From: Ventricola sp017626895
GTDB taxonomy: Bacteria; Bacillota; Clostridia; Christensenellales; Aristaeellaceae
Reading direction: 5' to 3'
DNA length: 64,000 nucleotides
NCBI GenBank assembly: GCA_017626895.1
Contig: JAGAHV010000159.1
Span: 59,352-123,351, forward strand
Shown: positions 9,061-17,440 of the stretch, piece by piece
How the letters are laid out: the number at the start of each line of letters is the position of its first letter
Position numbering within the stretch: position 1 is the stretch's first letter
Notes under the pieces: generated by a model
What the model was told of the DNA's origin: nothing
The model's input: the letters and a program-made list of their open reading frames with translations, nothing else
Database searches by the model: none
Made by a program: the position numbers and the translations under genes

Positions 9061-9680
9061 GGCAATGAATTTCTTTCCTTTGCAGGGTCCTCCAGCAAAA
9101 CATGTACGATTCCGTCCGTAAAAACAGACTGAATGTCTTTCATCGTTTTCAGGATCTCCTCCCGGCTATCCCCTAACAGAACCGCCTGTCCGAGTAAGGA
9201 AAAGTAACTCTGAACCAGCAGCTTCTGTGCAAGCGGTGTCAGCGGCAGCTCATGCCTTCCTGTCGCTTTCGCCATAAAGAGAAGATCCTTCTCCATCATT
9301 TCTGACAGAAAGTTCTCATACCGCGTCCCTTCCGCACATTCCAGAAGCAGGCGCGCTTCATCCTTGTTCTTAAGAAGAAAGTCCACAAGCCGCGACATTC
9401 CTTCAGAGAACACCTCACTGATTTCCGCAAGCTTCAGATCATCCGGGATGGCATTCAGTGTTGCTGCCATCTCCGACAGACACGAGAGAATCCCCTGTGC
9501 CGTCCGTTCCACCAGTGCATGGAACAGTTCTTCCTTCGTGCTGTAGTATCCATAGAATGCACCCAGCGTAAAACCGGCATCTGCGACAATCCTGCGAAGG
9601 GATGCCCGCTGAAACCCGTTTGCCAGAAAATGCTTCTTCGCACTCTCATGGATTTTCTGCAGCGTATCCGTATTTTCCAT
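9057..9680 (-). CDS. TetR-family transcriptional repressor
   Basis: About 207 residues from the ATG at 9680, which has GGAGGCGGGAT before it; the open frame extends further upstream but through promoter sequence. The N-terminal helix-turn-helix is clear: KHFLANGFQRASLRRIVADA followed by GFTLGAFYGYYSTKEELFHAL. The C-terminal ligand domain is generic. The stop overlaps the methyltransferase start (ATGA), so it leads the operon. A 17-bp perfect palindrome between promoter and start is the obvious self-operator. The ligand cannot be read from sequence. Confidence 0.92.
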   Translation of the reverse strand: MENTDTLQKIHESAKKHFLANGFQRASLRRIVADAGFTLGAFYGYYSTKEELFHALVERTAQGILSCLSEMAATLNAIPDDLKLAEISEVFSEGMSRLVDFLLKNKDEARLLLECAEGTRYENFLSEMMEKDLLFMAKATGRHELPLTPLAQKLLVQSYFSLLGQAVLLGDSREEILKTMKDIQSVFTDGIVHVLLEDPAKERNSLP

Positions 9681-9691
9681 ATCCCGCCTCC

Positions 9692-9708
9692 ATATATCAG
9701 TGATATAT
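9692..9708. promoter_or_regulatory. Probable TetR operator
   Basis: Perfect 8-1-8 palindrome ATATATCA-G-TGATATAT between the -10 box and the TetR start codon, only 11 bases upstream of the ATG. Position and symmetry fit autorepression. Confidence 0.65.
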
Positions 9709-9710
9709 AG

Positions 9711-9748
9711 CACTGCTACAGTGTATTCAGCTGCCTTATTTCTGTCAA
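9711..9748 (-). promoter_or_regulatory. Promoter of the TetR operon with a second inverted repeat
   Basis: TTGACA (9743-9748) and TACACT (9720-9725) are 17 bases apart. A CACTG-CTA-CAGTG inverted repeat (9711-9723) overlaps the downstream edge of the -10 box and could be a second regulatory site. Confidence 0.65.
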
Positions 9749-10087
9749 GATACCCTCCTCGTTTTTCCGTCATGGCCCCTCCAGGCACTGGCTAATAGTT
9801 AAAACTTCGGAGGGTTACAATCCGTTTCATTCAAACAGTCTCATTTTGCCTCTTGCACATTGCAGGCATTTTCAGTATATTAGGATCACCTGGTTTGCAA
9901 AGAATGCCGGGCCGGACCCCAAGCCTCCCTGAATGCATTTCTTTTCTTTCCAGAAACGCAAAAAACGCCGGACCTGACAGGAATATTTCCTGCCAAATCC
10001 GACGGTGTTTTATCCAAATGTCTCTTCCCGACAGATATTTGAATGATCCGGGACTCACCAACATACGAATTATACGGAGGTGTCATA
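9749..10087. other. Divergent intergenic region before the nucleosidase
   Basis: About 340 bases with no convincing gene. It holds a CAGGAA-TAT-TTCCTG palindrome at 9978-9992 and, on the plus strand, the ribosome site GGAGGTG just before 10088. No clear -35/-10 pair was found for the nucleosidase. Confidence 0.4.
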
Positions 10088-10876
10088 ATGAAAATACTTT
10101 CCCTAATGGTAATCTGTCTCATGATCATGCTCTCCGGCATTCTGCCCACCGGTTACGCTGAAAGTCAGCCTGTCTCCGAACACGCTGTTTTCGGTATCAT
10201 CGGCGCAATGGATGAAGAGGTAGCGACTCTCAAGGCTACGCTTGAAAACCCGGAGATTACATCCATTGCAGGAATGGAATTCTGCAAAGGAAAGCTGGAT
10301 GGTGCAGATGTCGTCGTCGTGCAGTGTGGTGTCGGCAAAGTCAATGCAGGGATCTGCGCAAATACACTGATAAACGAATTCGGCTGTACAAAGATCATCA
10401 ACACAGGTGTTGCCGGATCCCTGGATGCGCGGATTAATATTCTGGATATTGTGGTTTCAACGGATGCCGTTCAGCATGACTTTACAGTCGAAGTCCTTGG
10501 TTTTGCCAAGGGAGAGATCCCCTATACAGGGATGTATGCGTTTCCGGCAGATGAGACAATGCGAAAAGCGGCCGTGGAGGCTGTTCATGCCACAGCACCT
10601 GATGCACAGGTTTTTGAGGGAAGGGTCTGCTCGGGCGATCAGTTTATTGCTTCACACGAGCAAAAGGAAAAAATCATCAACGATTTCAATGGGATGTGCT
10701 GTGAGATGGAAGGCGGTGCAATTGCCCAGGTTTGTTATCTGAACAACACGCCTTTTGTCATAGTCCGTGCAATCTCGGATAAAGCAGACGATTCCGAAGA
10801 AATGAATTATGAGCTGTTCGTGGAAAAAGCTTCTGTGCGCTGTGCTGAAATTGTACGGTATATGGTCACTCATTAG
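10088..10876 (+). CDS. 5'-methylthioadenosine/S-adenosylhomocysteine nucleosidase with an N-terminal signal sequence
   Basis: Cleaves adenine from MTA and SAH, and from 5'-deoxyadenosine in some species. The core is canonical: GIIGAMDEEV, VVVQCGVGKVNAG, NTGVAGSL, CEMEGGAIAQVC (ribose-binding Met-Glu) and the catalytic Asp in RAISDKADD. Unusually the protein begins MKILSLMVICLMIMLSGILP followed by TGYAES, an apparent export signal or membrane anchor before the catalytic domain. The start at 10088 has GGAGGTG; an earlier in-frame ATG lacks a ribosome site. About 262 residues against the usual about 230; the excess is the leader. It is monocistronic. Extracytoplasmic location is inference. Confidence 0.92.
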   Translation: MKILSLMVICLMIMLSGILPTGYAESQPVSEHAVFGIIGAMDEEVATLKATLENPEITSIAGMEFCKGKLDGADVVVVQCGVGKVNAGICANTLINEFGCTKIINTGVAGSLDARINILDIVVSTDAVQHDFTVEVLGFAKGEIPYTGMYAFPADETMRKAAVEAVHATAPDAQVFEGRVCSGDQFIASHEQKEKIINDFNGMCCEMEGGAIAQVCYLNNTPFVIVRAISDKADDSEEMNYELFVEKASVRCAEIVRYMVTH

Positions 10877-11060
10877 TTTCTGCGAAAACGGAAAGAATTA
10901 TCCTCCCTGATGTTGTTTTCCATTCAAACAAGAAACTCCTCATGGATAATCCCCCACCATACAATCAATTTGAATCGCAAATGTCTCAAAAGCCGTTTCC
11001 GCATTGTTTTCAAAAAAGTCGAAACCAATCATTGAGATCTCAAGCCCTGATGAGTTTTTT

Positions 11061-11100
11061 GGCGAATGGTTTATGTGTATAATGCACAAAATCATTCGCC
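11061..11100. other. Long hairpin upstream of the tRNA promoter
   Basis: GGCGAATG and CATTCGCC pair perfectly around 24 bases that themselves carry a GTG/CAC stem and a TATAAT-like core. It could terminate the nucleosidase transcript (a short T run follows) or regulate the tRNA promoter 12 bases further on. The remaining 10877-11060 interval holds nothing I can support. Confidence 0.45.
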
Positions 11101-11111
11101 GACTTTTGTTA

Positions 11112-11140
11112 TTGACAAAAAAACGCCACCGACATATAAT
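11112..11140 (+). promoter_or_regulatory. Promoter of the tRNA-Ser pair
   Basis: Consensus TTGACA and TATAAT with exactly 17 bases between, 26 bases before the first tRNA. The near-consensus strength is usual for stable RNA. Confidence 0.85.
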
Positions 11141-11166
11141 ACACAAGACCGCTAGGTCATAGCTTT

Positions 11167-11255
11167 GGAGAGATGGCCGAGGGGTTTAAGGCGCTGGTCT
11201 TGAAAACCAGTGATACCGCAAGGTACCGGGGGTTCGAATCCCTCTCTCTCCGCCA
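11167..11255 (+). tRNA. tRNA-Ser (anticodon TGA)
   Basis: Acceptor GGAGAGA pairs with TCTCTCC, with discriminator G and an encoded CCA. The anticodon loop reads CT-TGA-AA between CTGGT/ACCAG strands (anticodon 11201-11203). There is a long variable arm (GATACCGCAAGGTACC), as expected for serine, and TTCGAAT in the T loop. Confidence 0.97.
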
Positions 11256-11278
11256 ATTTCATATTTCACTGGCCATAC

Positions 11279-11367
11279 GCGGAAGTACCCAAGTGGCCAA
11301 AGGGGCTCCCCTGCTAAGGGAGTAGCACTCGTGAAGGGTGGCGTGGGTTCAAATCCCACCTTCCGCG
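11279..11367 (+). tRNA. tRNA-Ser (anticodon GCT)
   Basis: Acceptor GCGGAAG pairs with CTTCCGC, discriminator G; CCA is not encoded. The anticodon loop CT-GCT-AA sits between CTCCC/GGGAG (anticodon 11313-11315). A long variable arm (TAGCACTCGTGAAGGGTG) confirms class II serine. It is co-transcribed with the tRNA 23 bases upstream. Confidence 0.97.
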
Positions 11368-11372
11368 CTTTT

Positions 11373-11419
11373 AAAGGGTTGTAGATAAACCGAAAGGTTC
11401 AGCTACAGCCCTTTTTTTT
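11373..11419 (+). terminator. Terminator of the tRNA-Ser operon
   Basis: GGGTTGTAG pairs with CTACAGCCC, with a nested AACC-GAAA-GGTT hairpin, followed by eight T. Confidence 0.9.
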
Positions 11420-11452
11420 GCGTTTGAAGGAAAATGATATCCAGGATCGTAA

Positions 11453-11480
11453 TCAAAAAAGCGCCCGGTGACGGACGCTT
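11453..11480 (-). terminator. Terminator of the birA-acpS-nnr-yitT operon
   Basis: On the minus strand AAGCGTCCG and CGGGCGCTT form a 9-bp stem with loop TCAC, followed by TTTTGATT, about 40 bases after the YitT stop. Confidence 0.75.
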
Positions 11481-11518
11481 GAATGCACTCAGATGACGTT
11501 TCAGGAATCTCCCCTTTG

Positions 11519-12382
11519 TCATTTGGCAAAACCCTCTCCAAGGGCTTCGCGGACATCACAGACGGTCACAAATGCATTGGGGTCTTCCTCGGAGATGATC
11601 TTTTTCAGTCTCGGCATTTCAAGGCGTGAACATACGCACATGAGGGCACCAACCGGATTTCCTGAATAGGTTCCCGTGGCCATAAACGCCGTGCAGCCGC
11701 GGCCAAGATCCCGGTGAATGCGCTCTACAATATCCTCCTGCCGGCTCGTGATAATCATCAGCTGAACGGCGGTATTGAATCCCTGCACGACCATGTCCAT
11801 GGCCTTTGAGGAGACAAAGCAGGCAATCAGTGCATAGCAGCCCGCCTGAAAGCCAAACTGGCGAATGGCAAGGAGGATAACCAGCGAGTCGATGGCCAGC
11901 AGAATCGCCGCAATGGAAAAGGCCGGAAAACGGTCATGCAAAAGCTTTGCCGCCATATCCGTTCCGCCGGTCGTCGCCCCTGCCCGGACAACCATTCCGA
12001 GACCTATGCCCATCAGCAGGCCGCCAAAGACAGAGGCAAGAAGACCGTCCCCCGTCAGATCCGTATGTGGGAGCAGGTCAATGAACAGAGACAGGAGCAT
12101 CATGGCCACAAAGGAACGAAGGACGAACCGCCATCCCGAATGGTGCCCGCCCAGGATGAACAGAGGCAGGTTGATGAGAAAGCTGATAAACCCGACGCCA
12201 AGCGGAAGATAGGCCGCGGCAACCGTAGCAACGCCCGTGACGCCGCCCGGGGCGATGTCATGCGGGAGAAAGAACATGGCAAATGACACGCCGGTGATCA
12301 GCGTCCCCAGCAGGACATGCAGATATTCTGTGATCAGTTTCCGTCCTTCCTTTTTCCAGTCGATTCCGCCCGCCTGTTTCAT
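11519..12382 (-). CDS. YitT family membrane protein (DUF161 plus DUF2179)
   Basis: Integral membrane protein of the YitT family; transport or sensing function is unproven. Five to six membrane segments span about residues 20-190 (for example VLLGTLITGVSFAMFFLP and LLASVFGGLLMGIGLGMVV). The signature VRAGATTGGTDMAAK follows. The cytoplasmic C-terminal DUF2179 domain starts around GFNTAVQLMIITSRQ and contains GALMCVCSRLEMPRLKKII. The start is ambiguous: TTG at 12397, GTG at 12388 or ATG at 12382; I prefer the ATG, although GTG has the best spacing to AAGGA. It is coupled to the end of nnr. Confidence 0.92.
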   Translation of the reverse strand: MKQAGGIDWKKEGRKLITEYLHVLLGTLITGVSFAMFFLPHDIAPGGVTGVATVAAAYLPLGVGFISFLINLPLFILGGHHSGWRFVLRSFVAMMLLSLFIDLLPHTDLTGDGLLASVFGGLLMGIGLGMVVRAGATTGGTDMAAKLLHDRFPAFSIAAILLAIDSLVILLAIRQFGFQAGCYALIACFVSSKAMDMVVQGFNTAVQLMIITSRQEDIVERIHRDLGRGCTAFMATGTYSGNPVGALMCVCSRLEMPRLKKIISEEDPNAFVTVCDVREALGEGFAK

Positions 12383-12389
12383 ACGCACT

Positions 12390-13877
12390 TCATTCAATCC
12401 TTATCCGTTCACATATATCCATTGCCGTCACCGCGCGGCTTCCCAGATCGGCAGCTGCCTGTTCGCCCGCCAGTCCATGGTAATAGGCGCCAAGACGTGC
12501 CGCGTCGGAGATCGGGCAGCCCTGGGCCAGGAGACCGGCAATCATTCCTGTCAGGACATCCCCGGATCCGCCGGTCGCCATCGCGTCCGCTCCTGTAATG
12601 TTCATGTACAGTTCCTCACCCTGTGCAATCACCGTTGTCGCTCCCTTGAGCAGCACACAGCAGTTCATCTCGCCGGCCAGCTGCTGCGCCGATTCAACCG
12701 GGGCATCCAGAACAGACTGCACATCGGTTCCGCAAAGTTTTGCCATCTCCCCCGCGTGCGGCGTAAGAACCGTATTCTGTCCGACCTTTCCGCCGTGTCT
12801 GGCCAGCAGGAACAGGGCATCCGCATCCACAACTTTGGGAATATCCGATTCAATCAGCGGCAAAAGAGCCTGCCAGGTATCCTCGTGACGCCCGATTCCC
12901 GGGCCTATGGCCAGGGCCGCTTTTCCGTTCATCAATTCCCGGAGCGCCTGTGCGGACGCTGCCTCAATATGATCGATATCGGATACCACCCGGGCCATAG
13001 CACAGGGTGCACCCGTCTGCAGAATGGAGAGCGACGGGAAGGTGCAGGCCGCTGTGACAAGTCCCGCACCGGAACGCATCGCTGCACGGATACAGAGAAC
13101 CGCTGCGCCGCTCATTCCCTCACTGCCGGCCACCACCAGCACATGCCCGAACGTCCCTTTATGACTGTTCCTTGGTCGGTCCGGAAGCAGCGCCGAGGCA
13201 TCTTCCTTTTCAAGAATATCAATGCCCTGCGCACCGTCCCATTCACTCAGAATGCCGATATCCGAGATGGTCAGTTTTCCGGTCAGTTCCCTGCCCGGAT
13301 ACAGAAAATGCCCGTGTTTCGCCCGATGGAACGTCACCGTTTCCGTGGCCTGTACGGCGAGACCCATTGCCTTTCCGGTGGCCCCATCCACACCGGAGGG
13401 AATATCGACCGAAATGACCGGCAGGCCGCTGCTGTTGATCCGTTCCACAATCTCCAGTTCCGTTCCCTCAAGCGGTTTTGAAAGGCCGGTTCCAAAGAGT
13501 GCGTCCACGATTCCGGCGATTCCCTCAGGAATATCCGGCACATCCCCGTACACGATCCGCATTCTGGCCCCGCAGGCACTGAGCAAAAGCGCATTGGTTC
13601 CCGCATCCCCTTTCATCTGGGACGGGCTCTTCAGGAGCCAGACCTCAGCCTGCCCTCCCTGCTGCATCCACAGACGGGCTGCTGCGCAGCCGTCTCCGCC
13701 GTTATTGCCTCCCCCGCAGACAAAGAGAACGCAGGCATTTTGCGGAACATTTTCGGCAAGCACGCGAACTACTGCCTGTGAGGCATGTTCCATCAGGAGA
13801 AGGGACGGATATCCTGTTCCATCCAGAAACGCATGCTCCATTTCCTGCATATCCTGGGGTGAAATCGTTTTAATCAT
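12390..13877 (-). CDS. nnr: Bifunctional NAD(P)H-hydrate epimerase / ADP-dependent NAD(P)H-hydrate dehydratase
   Basis: Repairs NADHX and NADPHX, the hydrated damage forms of the cofactors. The N-terminal YjeF epimerase (about 1-210) shows LLLMEHASQAV, FVCGGGNNGGDGCAAARLW and VDIPSGVDG. The C-terminal YjeF/ribokinase-like dehydratase (about 225-495) shows HVLVVAGSEGMSGAAVL, LTPHAGEMA and TGGSGDVLTGMIAGLLAQG. At 495 residues it is the usual fused form. The start has GGAGGAGGTAAC. It is third gene of the birA operon and overlaps the start region of yitT. Confidence 0.96.
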   Translation of the reverse strand: MIKTISPQDMQEMEHAFLDGTGYPSLLLMEHASQAVVRVLAENVPQNACVLFVCGGGNNGGDGCAAARLWMQQGGQAEVWLLKSPSQMKGDAGTNALLLSACGARMRIVYGDVPDIPEGIAGIVDALFGTGLSKPLEGTELEIVERINSSGLPVISVDIPSGVDGATGKAMGLAVQATETVTFHRAKHGHFLYPGRELTGKLTISDIGILSEWDGAQGIDILEKEDASALLPDRPRNSHKGTFGHVLVVAGSEGMSGAAVLCIRAAMRSGAGLVTAACTFPSLSILQTGAPCAMARVVSDIDHIEAASAQALRELMNGKAALAIGPGIGRHEDTWQALLPLIESDIPKVVDADALFLLARHGGKVGQNTVLTPHAGEMAKLCGTDVQSVLDAPVESAQQLAGEMNCCVLLKGATTVIAQGEELYMNITGADAMATGGSGDVLTGMIAGLLAQGCPISDAARLGAYYHGLAGEQAAADLGSRAVTAMDICERIRIE

Positions 13878-13929
13878 GTTACCTCCTCCCGGAAATCCCG
13901 GATGATCTGTTTCTGCCTGTCAGGCATCA

Positions 13930-14316
13930 TTAGCCCGGTCGGTCAATCACGGCAAAGGCTGCCGCCATATTGTCCTCATGACTGAGACTGAGGTGGATTT
14001 TTCCGCCGCAAAGCTGTCTCAGCACCGCCTCAGCCGCGCCATGGAGGATCACCTCCGGTGCGCCGTTTTCGCGGTGCACGATCTCGATCTGCTCAGGCAT
14101 GACGCCCCCGGAAAAACCGGTTCCAAGTGCTTTTGAAACCGCTTCCTTTGCCGCATACATGGCGGCGGCGCTCTGCGCGGCCTGCCGCCCTTTTCCGCTG
14201 AAATAGGCGATTTCCTGTTCCGTATATACGCGCCGGTTAAAATGATCTTTCTGAATGGCTTTTTCAATCCGGTCTATCCGGCACAGATCCACACCGATGC
14301 CGACGGTATCAGACAT
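13930..14316 (-). CDS. acpS: Holo-[acyl-carrier-protein] synthase
   Basis: Attaches phosphopantetheine to the acyl carrier protein of fatty-acid synthesis. Hallmarks: GIGVDLCRIDRIEKAI at the N-terminus with the metal-binding Asp, then FSGKGRQAAQSAAAMYAAKEA containing the conserved AAKEAVSKALGTG, and HLSLSHEDNMAAAFAV near the end. At 128 residues it is a normal AcpS. It overlaps the end of birA by 8 bases and sits 50 bases before nnr, a common Clostridia order. It is distinct from the Sfp-type enzyme at 2063-2719. Confidence 0.97.
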   Translation of the reverse strand: MSDTVGIGVDLCRIDRIEKAIQKDHFNRRVYTEQEIAYFSGKGRQAAQSAAAMYAAKEAVSKALGTGFSGGVMPEQIEIVHRENGAPEVILHGAAEAVLRQLCGGKIHLSLSHEDNMAAAFAVIDRPG

Positions 14317-15271
14317 AGCCCATCAGCCCCCGCACCGAAACATCGCCGGCCATGACCTCGCGCACAGCGCCGGATTCCGTTCTGACCATCAGCACGCCAT
14401 CCTCCCGGATCTGTTCCGCCGTGCCGGTAAAGGTTTCCCCCACAGCCTGCACCGAGACCGGGTGTCCCAGTGTCACGGACAGTGACTCATATACAGACAT
14501 GAACGATCCGTCTTTCAGGAGTTTCTCCGTTTCCTCAGTGGCACGCATGACCGTCTTTACAATCTCCACCCGTGAGCAGGGATGGCCCAATTCCAGATCC
14601 AGAGAGGTTGCCGTTGCGCGGATTTCCTCGGGAATGTCCATCAGATGGACATTGATCCCCACCCCCGCCACGATATAATGCACATTCTGCTCATCCGCAT
14701 CCATTTCCAGCAGAATACCGCAGACTTTTTTCCCGTTTACGACGATGTCATTGGGCCACTTGATTCCGGCCTCAAGACCCGTCACCTGACGGATTCCCTT
14801 TGCCACGGCAACAGATGCCGCCAGGGAGAGCAGGGCAACCTTTGCCGGCGGGATCTCCGGCCGCAGGAGCAGCGACATGGCAATGGAGGTGTCTTTGGGC
14901 GTCAGCCAGCCTCTTCCTCTGCGGCCGCGCCCGCCGGTCTGTTCATTGGCCACGACCAGCGTTCCATGATCGGCCCCATCTGCCGCCATTGTTTTCAGCA
15001 CCCGGTTGGTTGAATCCACACTCTCATAGCAGAATACGTGTCTGCCGGCCCACTCTGTTTCAAATCCATAGGTAATCAGCGAGGACATCAGGACATCCGG
15101 TACATGAACAAGAAGGTATCCCTGCCGATCCAGGGATTCTATGACAAAGCCGCGTTCCCGCAGCGCGGTAATCCGTTTCCAGACGGCAGCTCTCGTGATG
15201 CCAAGCGCTTTGGAAATCCGCTCCCCTGAGACGATTTCCCCCGGCAGCAGTGCTTTCAGAATATCATCCAT
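14309..15271 (-). CDS. birA: Biotin operon repressor / biotin-protein ligase
   Basis: Activates biotin with ATP and attaches it to acetyl-CoA carboxylase or other carboxylases; the N-terminal domain can repress biotin genes. Residues 1-60 form a winged helix (SGERISKALGITRAAVWKRI). The ligase core shows GRGRRGRGW (biotinyl-AMP loop), IKWPNDIVVNGKKVCGILLE and VGVGINV-like VAGVGINVHL. A C-terminal SH3-like cap follows. At 320 residues this is the bifunctional (group II) form. First gene of the operon, with its own promoter at 15303-15331. Confidence 0.96.
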   Translation of the reverse strand: MDDILKALLPGEIVSGERISKALGITRAAVWKRITALRERGFVIESLDRQGYLLVHVPDVLMSSLITYGFETEWAGRHVFCYESVDSTNRVLKTMAADGADHGTLVVANEQTGGRGRRGRGWLTPKDTSIAMSLLLRPEIPPAKVALLSLAASVAVAKGIRQVTGLEAGIKWPNDIVVNGKKVCGILLEMDADEQNVHYIVAGVGINVHLMDIPEEIRATATSLDLELGHPCSRVEIVKTVMRATEETEKLLKDGSFMSVYESLSVTLGHPVSVQAVGETFTGTAEQIREDGVLMVRTESGAVREVMAGDVSVRGLMGYV

Positions 15272-15302
15272 CGCTCACATACTCCGTTCTCTTTTTTGGG
15301 TC

Positions 15303-15331
15303 ATTTTATCAAAAAGCACACCCCGATTCAA
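15303..15331 (-). promoter_or_regulatory. Promoter of the birA-acpS-nnr-yitT operon
   Basis: TTGAAT and TAAAAT separated by 17 bases on the minus strand, about 32 bases before the birA start. No clear BirA palindrome was recognised nearby. Confidence 0.6.
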
Positions 15332-15497
15332 TATATCCGCCCGATTTCATCCGTTTACCGGAAAAAGACCGGTAACGAATAAATTTACATGCCGATCCGG
15401 CCGTGTATTCCTCTCATCCGCCTGGGAATGCGCGTTTCAATCTGTTTTCACCTGTCGAAGTGTCCTTCCGTCGGCCTCTTCCTGAAACAGTCCCCCC

Positions 15498-15526
15498 TTG
15501 AACAGCTTTTTAACCGGTGATATAAT
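15498..15526 (+). promoter_or_regulatory. Promoter of the aquaporin gene
   Basis: TTGAAC and TATAAT with 17 bases between. The leader to the start codon is about 120 nt and contains an AAAACGTTTT palindrome; no known riboswitch was recognised. Confidence 0.7.
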
Positions 15527-15653
15527 ACGATATGGATTTTCGTTGTCTGTCTGGCCCCTGTTTCGTCCGGTAGGAAAACGTTTTCGCTATCCAAACCGGG
15601 CCAGGCCATCGGTAACGAAAGCCAAAAAATCATTTGTTGGGGGATTTTTACCT

Positions 15654-16340
15654 ATGAAAAAGAACATTGCTGAGGCAATCGGCACGGCCGTTCTGGTCAT
15701 TGTCGGCTGCGGAACTGCCATGCTCGTGGGCTGCAATGCCGCCAATGGCAGCGGGTACCTGCTCACCGCCCTGGCCTTCGGTCTGACCATCGTGGCCATG
15801 GCCTACTCCATCGGAAACATCTCCGGATGCCATATTAATCCGGCCGTTTCCCTGGCATTCCTGCTTCGCGGCGACATCACCGTCAGTGAATTCATTTCCT
15901 ACTGTGTTTCCCAGTGTGTGGGCGCCCTCTGCGGCTCCTTTGTACTGGCAGGCATCTTTGGTGCCGGACATGTCACGGATGCCACCGGCGGATTTGGTTC
16001 AAACGGCCTTGCCGGTGTGAACGGCAGCGTTGTTGCCGGTCTTCTGGTTGAGATCGTGCTGACCTTTATCTTTGTCATGGCCATCATGGGCGTCACCTCC
16101 AAGAAAGCCAACCACGGCTCCTTCGGCGGTCTGGTGATCGGCCTGTCGCTTGTTCTGGTGCATATTCTGGGCATCGGCCTGACCGGCACCAGCGTGAACC
16201 CCGCCCGCAGCGTTGGCCCTGCCATTGTGGCCGCCATTAATGGAAACGCTGCACCGCTTGCCTCCCTGTGGGTCTTCATCGTCGGGCCTCTGGTCGGCGC
16301 TGCTCTGGCCGCCCTGGCCTATAAGGCACTCGAAGAGTAA
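15654..16340 (+). CDS. Aquaporin (MIP family channel)
   Basis: Membrane channel for water and perhaps small neutral solutes. 229 residues with six membrane helices and the two half-helix NPA boxes: SGCHINPAVSLA (about residue 62) and GTSVNPARSVGP (about 180). The Arg right after the second NPA is the selectivity-filter Arg, and the overall pattern is closer to water channels than to glycerol facilitators. The start at 15654 follows a GGGGGAT ribosome site; the open frame upstream runs through the leader. Monocistronic, with promoter and terminator. Confidence 0.95.
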   Translation: MKKNIAEAIGTAVLVIVGCGTAMLVGCNAANGSGYLLTALAFGLTIVAMAYSIGNISGCHINPAVSLAFLLRGDITVSEFISYCVSQCVGALCGSFVLAGIFGAGHVTDATGGFGSNGLAGVNGSVVAGLLVEIVLTFIFVMAIMGVTSKKANHGSFGGLVIGLSLVLVHILGIGLTGTSVNPARSVGPAIVAAINGNAAPLASLWVFIVGPLVGAALAALAYKALEE

Positions 16341-16353
16341 TCCGTACCTGCTT

Positions 16354-16384
16354 ACAGCCGTCCTGTGGACGGCTGTTTTTGTTT
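16354..16384 (+). terminator. Terminator of the aquaporin gene
   Basis: ACAGCCGTCC/GGACGGCTGT stem with a 3-base loop, followed by a T-rich tract. Confidence 0.85.
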
Positions 16385-16422
16385 TGGCGCATCACCGGCC
16401 CTGTTCCCATTTTCCCCGTTTC

Positions 16423-16451
16423 TTGCCAAAGCTCCTGTTTTCTTTTATAAT
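16423..16451 (+). promoter_or_regulatory. Promoter of the MoxR-DUF58-transglutaminase operon
   Basis: TTGCCA and TATAAT, 17-base spacer, about 45 bases before the MoxR start. Confidence 0.75.
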
Positions 16452-16495
16452 ACACGTCGGATTCAGTTCCCACTATAGTTATTGAGGTGATTCAG

Positions 16496-17440
16496 TTGGC
16501 TGAAATCAGCCCGATTGTGACCGCTTTAAAGCAGAATATTGCACAGGCCGTCGTTGGAAAAGACGACGTGGTCGAGCTCATGCTCACCACCTTGCTCTGC
16601 GAGGGCCATCTGCTGATTGAGGATGTCCCCGGGGTCGGAAAAACCACCCTGGCCTCCGCGCTTGCCCGGTCCCTTTCCTGTACCTTCAGGCGCATTCAGT
16701 TTACCCCGGACATTACCCCCTCCGACATTACCGGATTTACTATGCCCAACCTGAACGGGGAGATGCAGTACCGGCCCGGTGCCGTCATGAGTCAGATCGT
16801 CCTGGCGGATGAAATTAACCGGACCTCCCCCAAGACACAGTCTGCCCTCCTTGAGGTCATGGAGGAACATCAGGTCACCGTCGATGGGGTCACCCATCGG
16901 ATGGAACGGCCGTTCATGGTCATGGCGACGCAGAACCCGGTGGATTTCGTCGGCACCTACCCGCTGCCGGAGGCACAGATGGACCGCTTCCTGATGCGCA
17001 TTTCCATCGGCTACCCCAGCGAGGCGGATGAGGCGGATATTCTGGAGCGTTACAGCATGCCCACGCAGCCCATGCATCAGGTGGCGCCGGTCTGCACCGC
17101 TCAGGACATCATCAACCTGCAGCAGCAGGTCAAGACGATTTACTGTTCCCGGGAGGTACGTTCGTATATCGTTTCGCTTTGTGCCGCCACCCGAAAGGTC
17201 AGCACCCTGACCCTTGGCGCCAGCACCCGGGCGGCAATCGCCCTTTGCCATGCCGCACAGGCCAATGCCCTGCTCTCCGGACGGGACTATATCATTCCGG
17301 AGGATGTTCAGCACCTTTACATGCATGTTCTGGCCCACCGCCTGGTTCCCTCCGCAGAGGCGCGGATGGCAAACCTGACCTCCGAACAGATCCTGGCCGG
17401 CATTATGAAGCAGGTGCGCATTCCGGTAAAAATGCGATGA
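16496..17440 (+). CDS. MoxR-family AAA+ ATPase
   Basis: Chaperone-like AAA+ ATPase of the MoxR/RavA group, typically working with DUF58 and VWA partners in maturation or stress roles. Walker A reads VPGVGKTTLA (about 45), Walker B IVLADEINR (about 103), sensor-1 MATQNP (about 145), then PEAQMDRFLMRI, the MoxR signature, and a C-terminal lid. The best start is TTG at 16496 (M-A-E-I-S-P) with GAGGTG about 9 bases before; a GTG at 16487 sits inside that ribosome site. The stop overlaps the DUF58 start (ATGA). Confidence 0.94.
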   Translation: MAEISPIVTALKQNIAQAVVGKDDVVELMLTTLLCEGHLLIEDVPGVGKTTLASALARSLSCTFRRIQFTPDITPSDITGFTMPNLNGEMQYRPGAVMSQIVLADEINRTSPKTQSALLEVMEEHQVTVDGVTHRMERPFMVMATQNPVDFVGTYPLPEAQMDRFLMRISIGYPSEADEADILERYSMPTQPMHQVAPVCTAQDIINLQQQVKTIYCSREVRSYIVSLCAATRKVSTLTLGASTRAAIALCHAAQANALLSGRDYIIPEDVQHLYMHVLAHRLVPSAEARMANLTSEQILAGIMKQVRIPVKMR

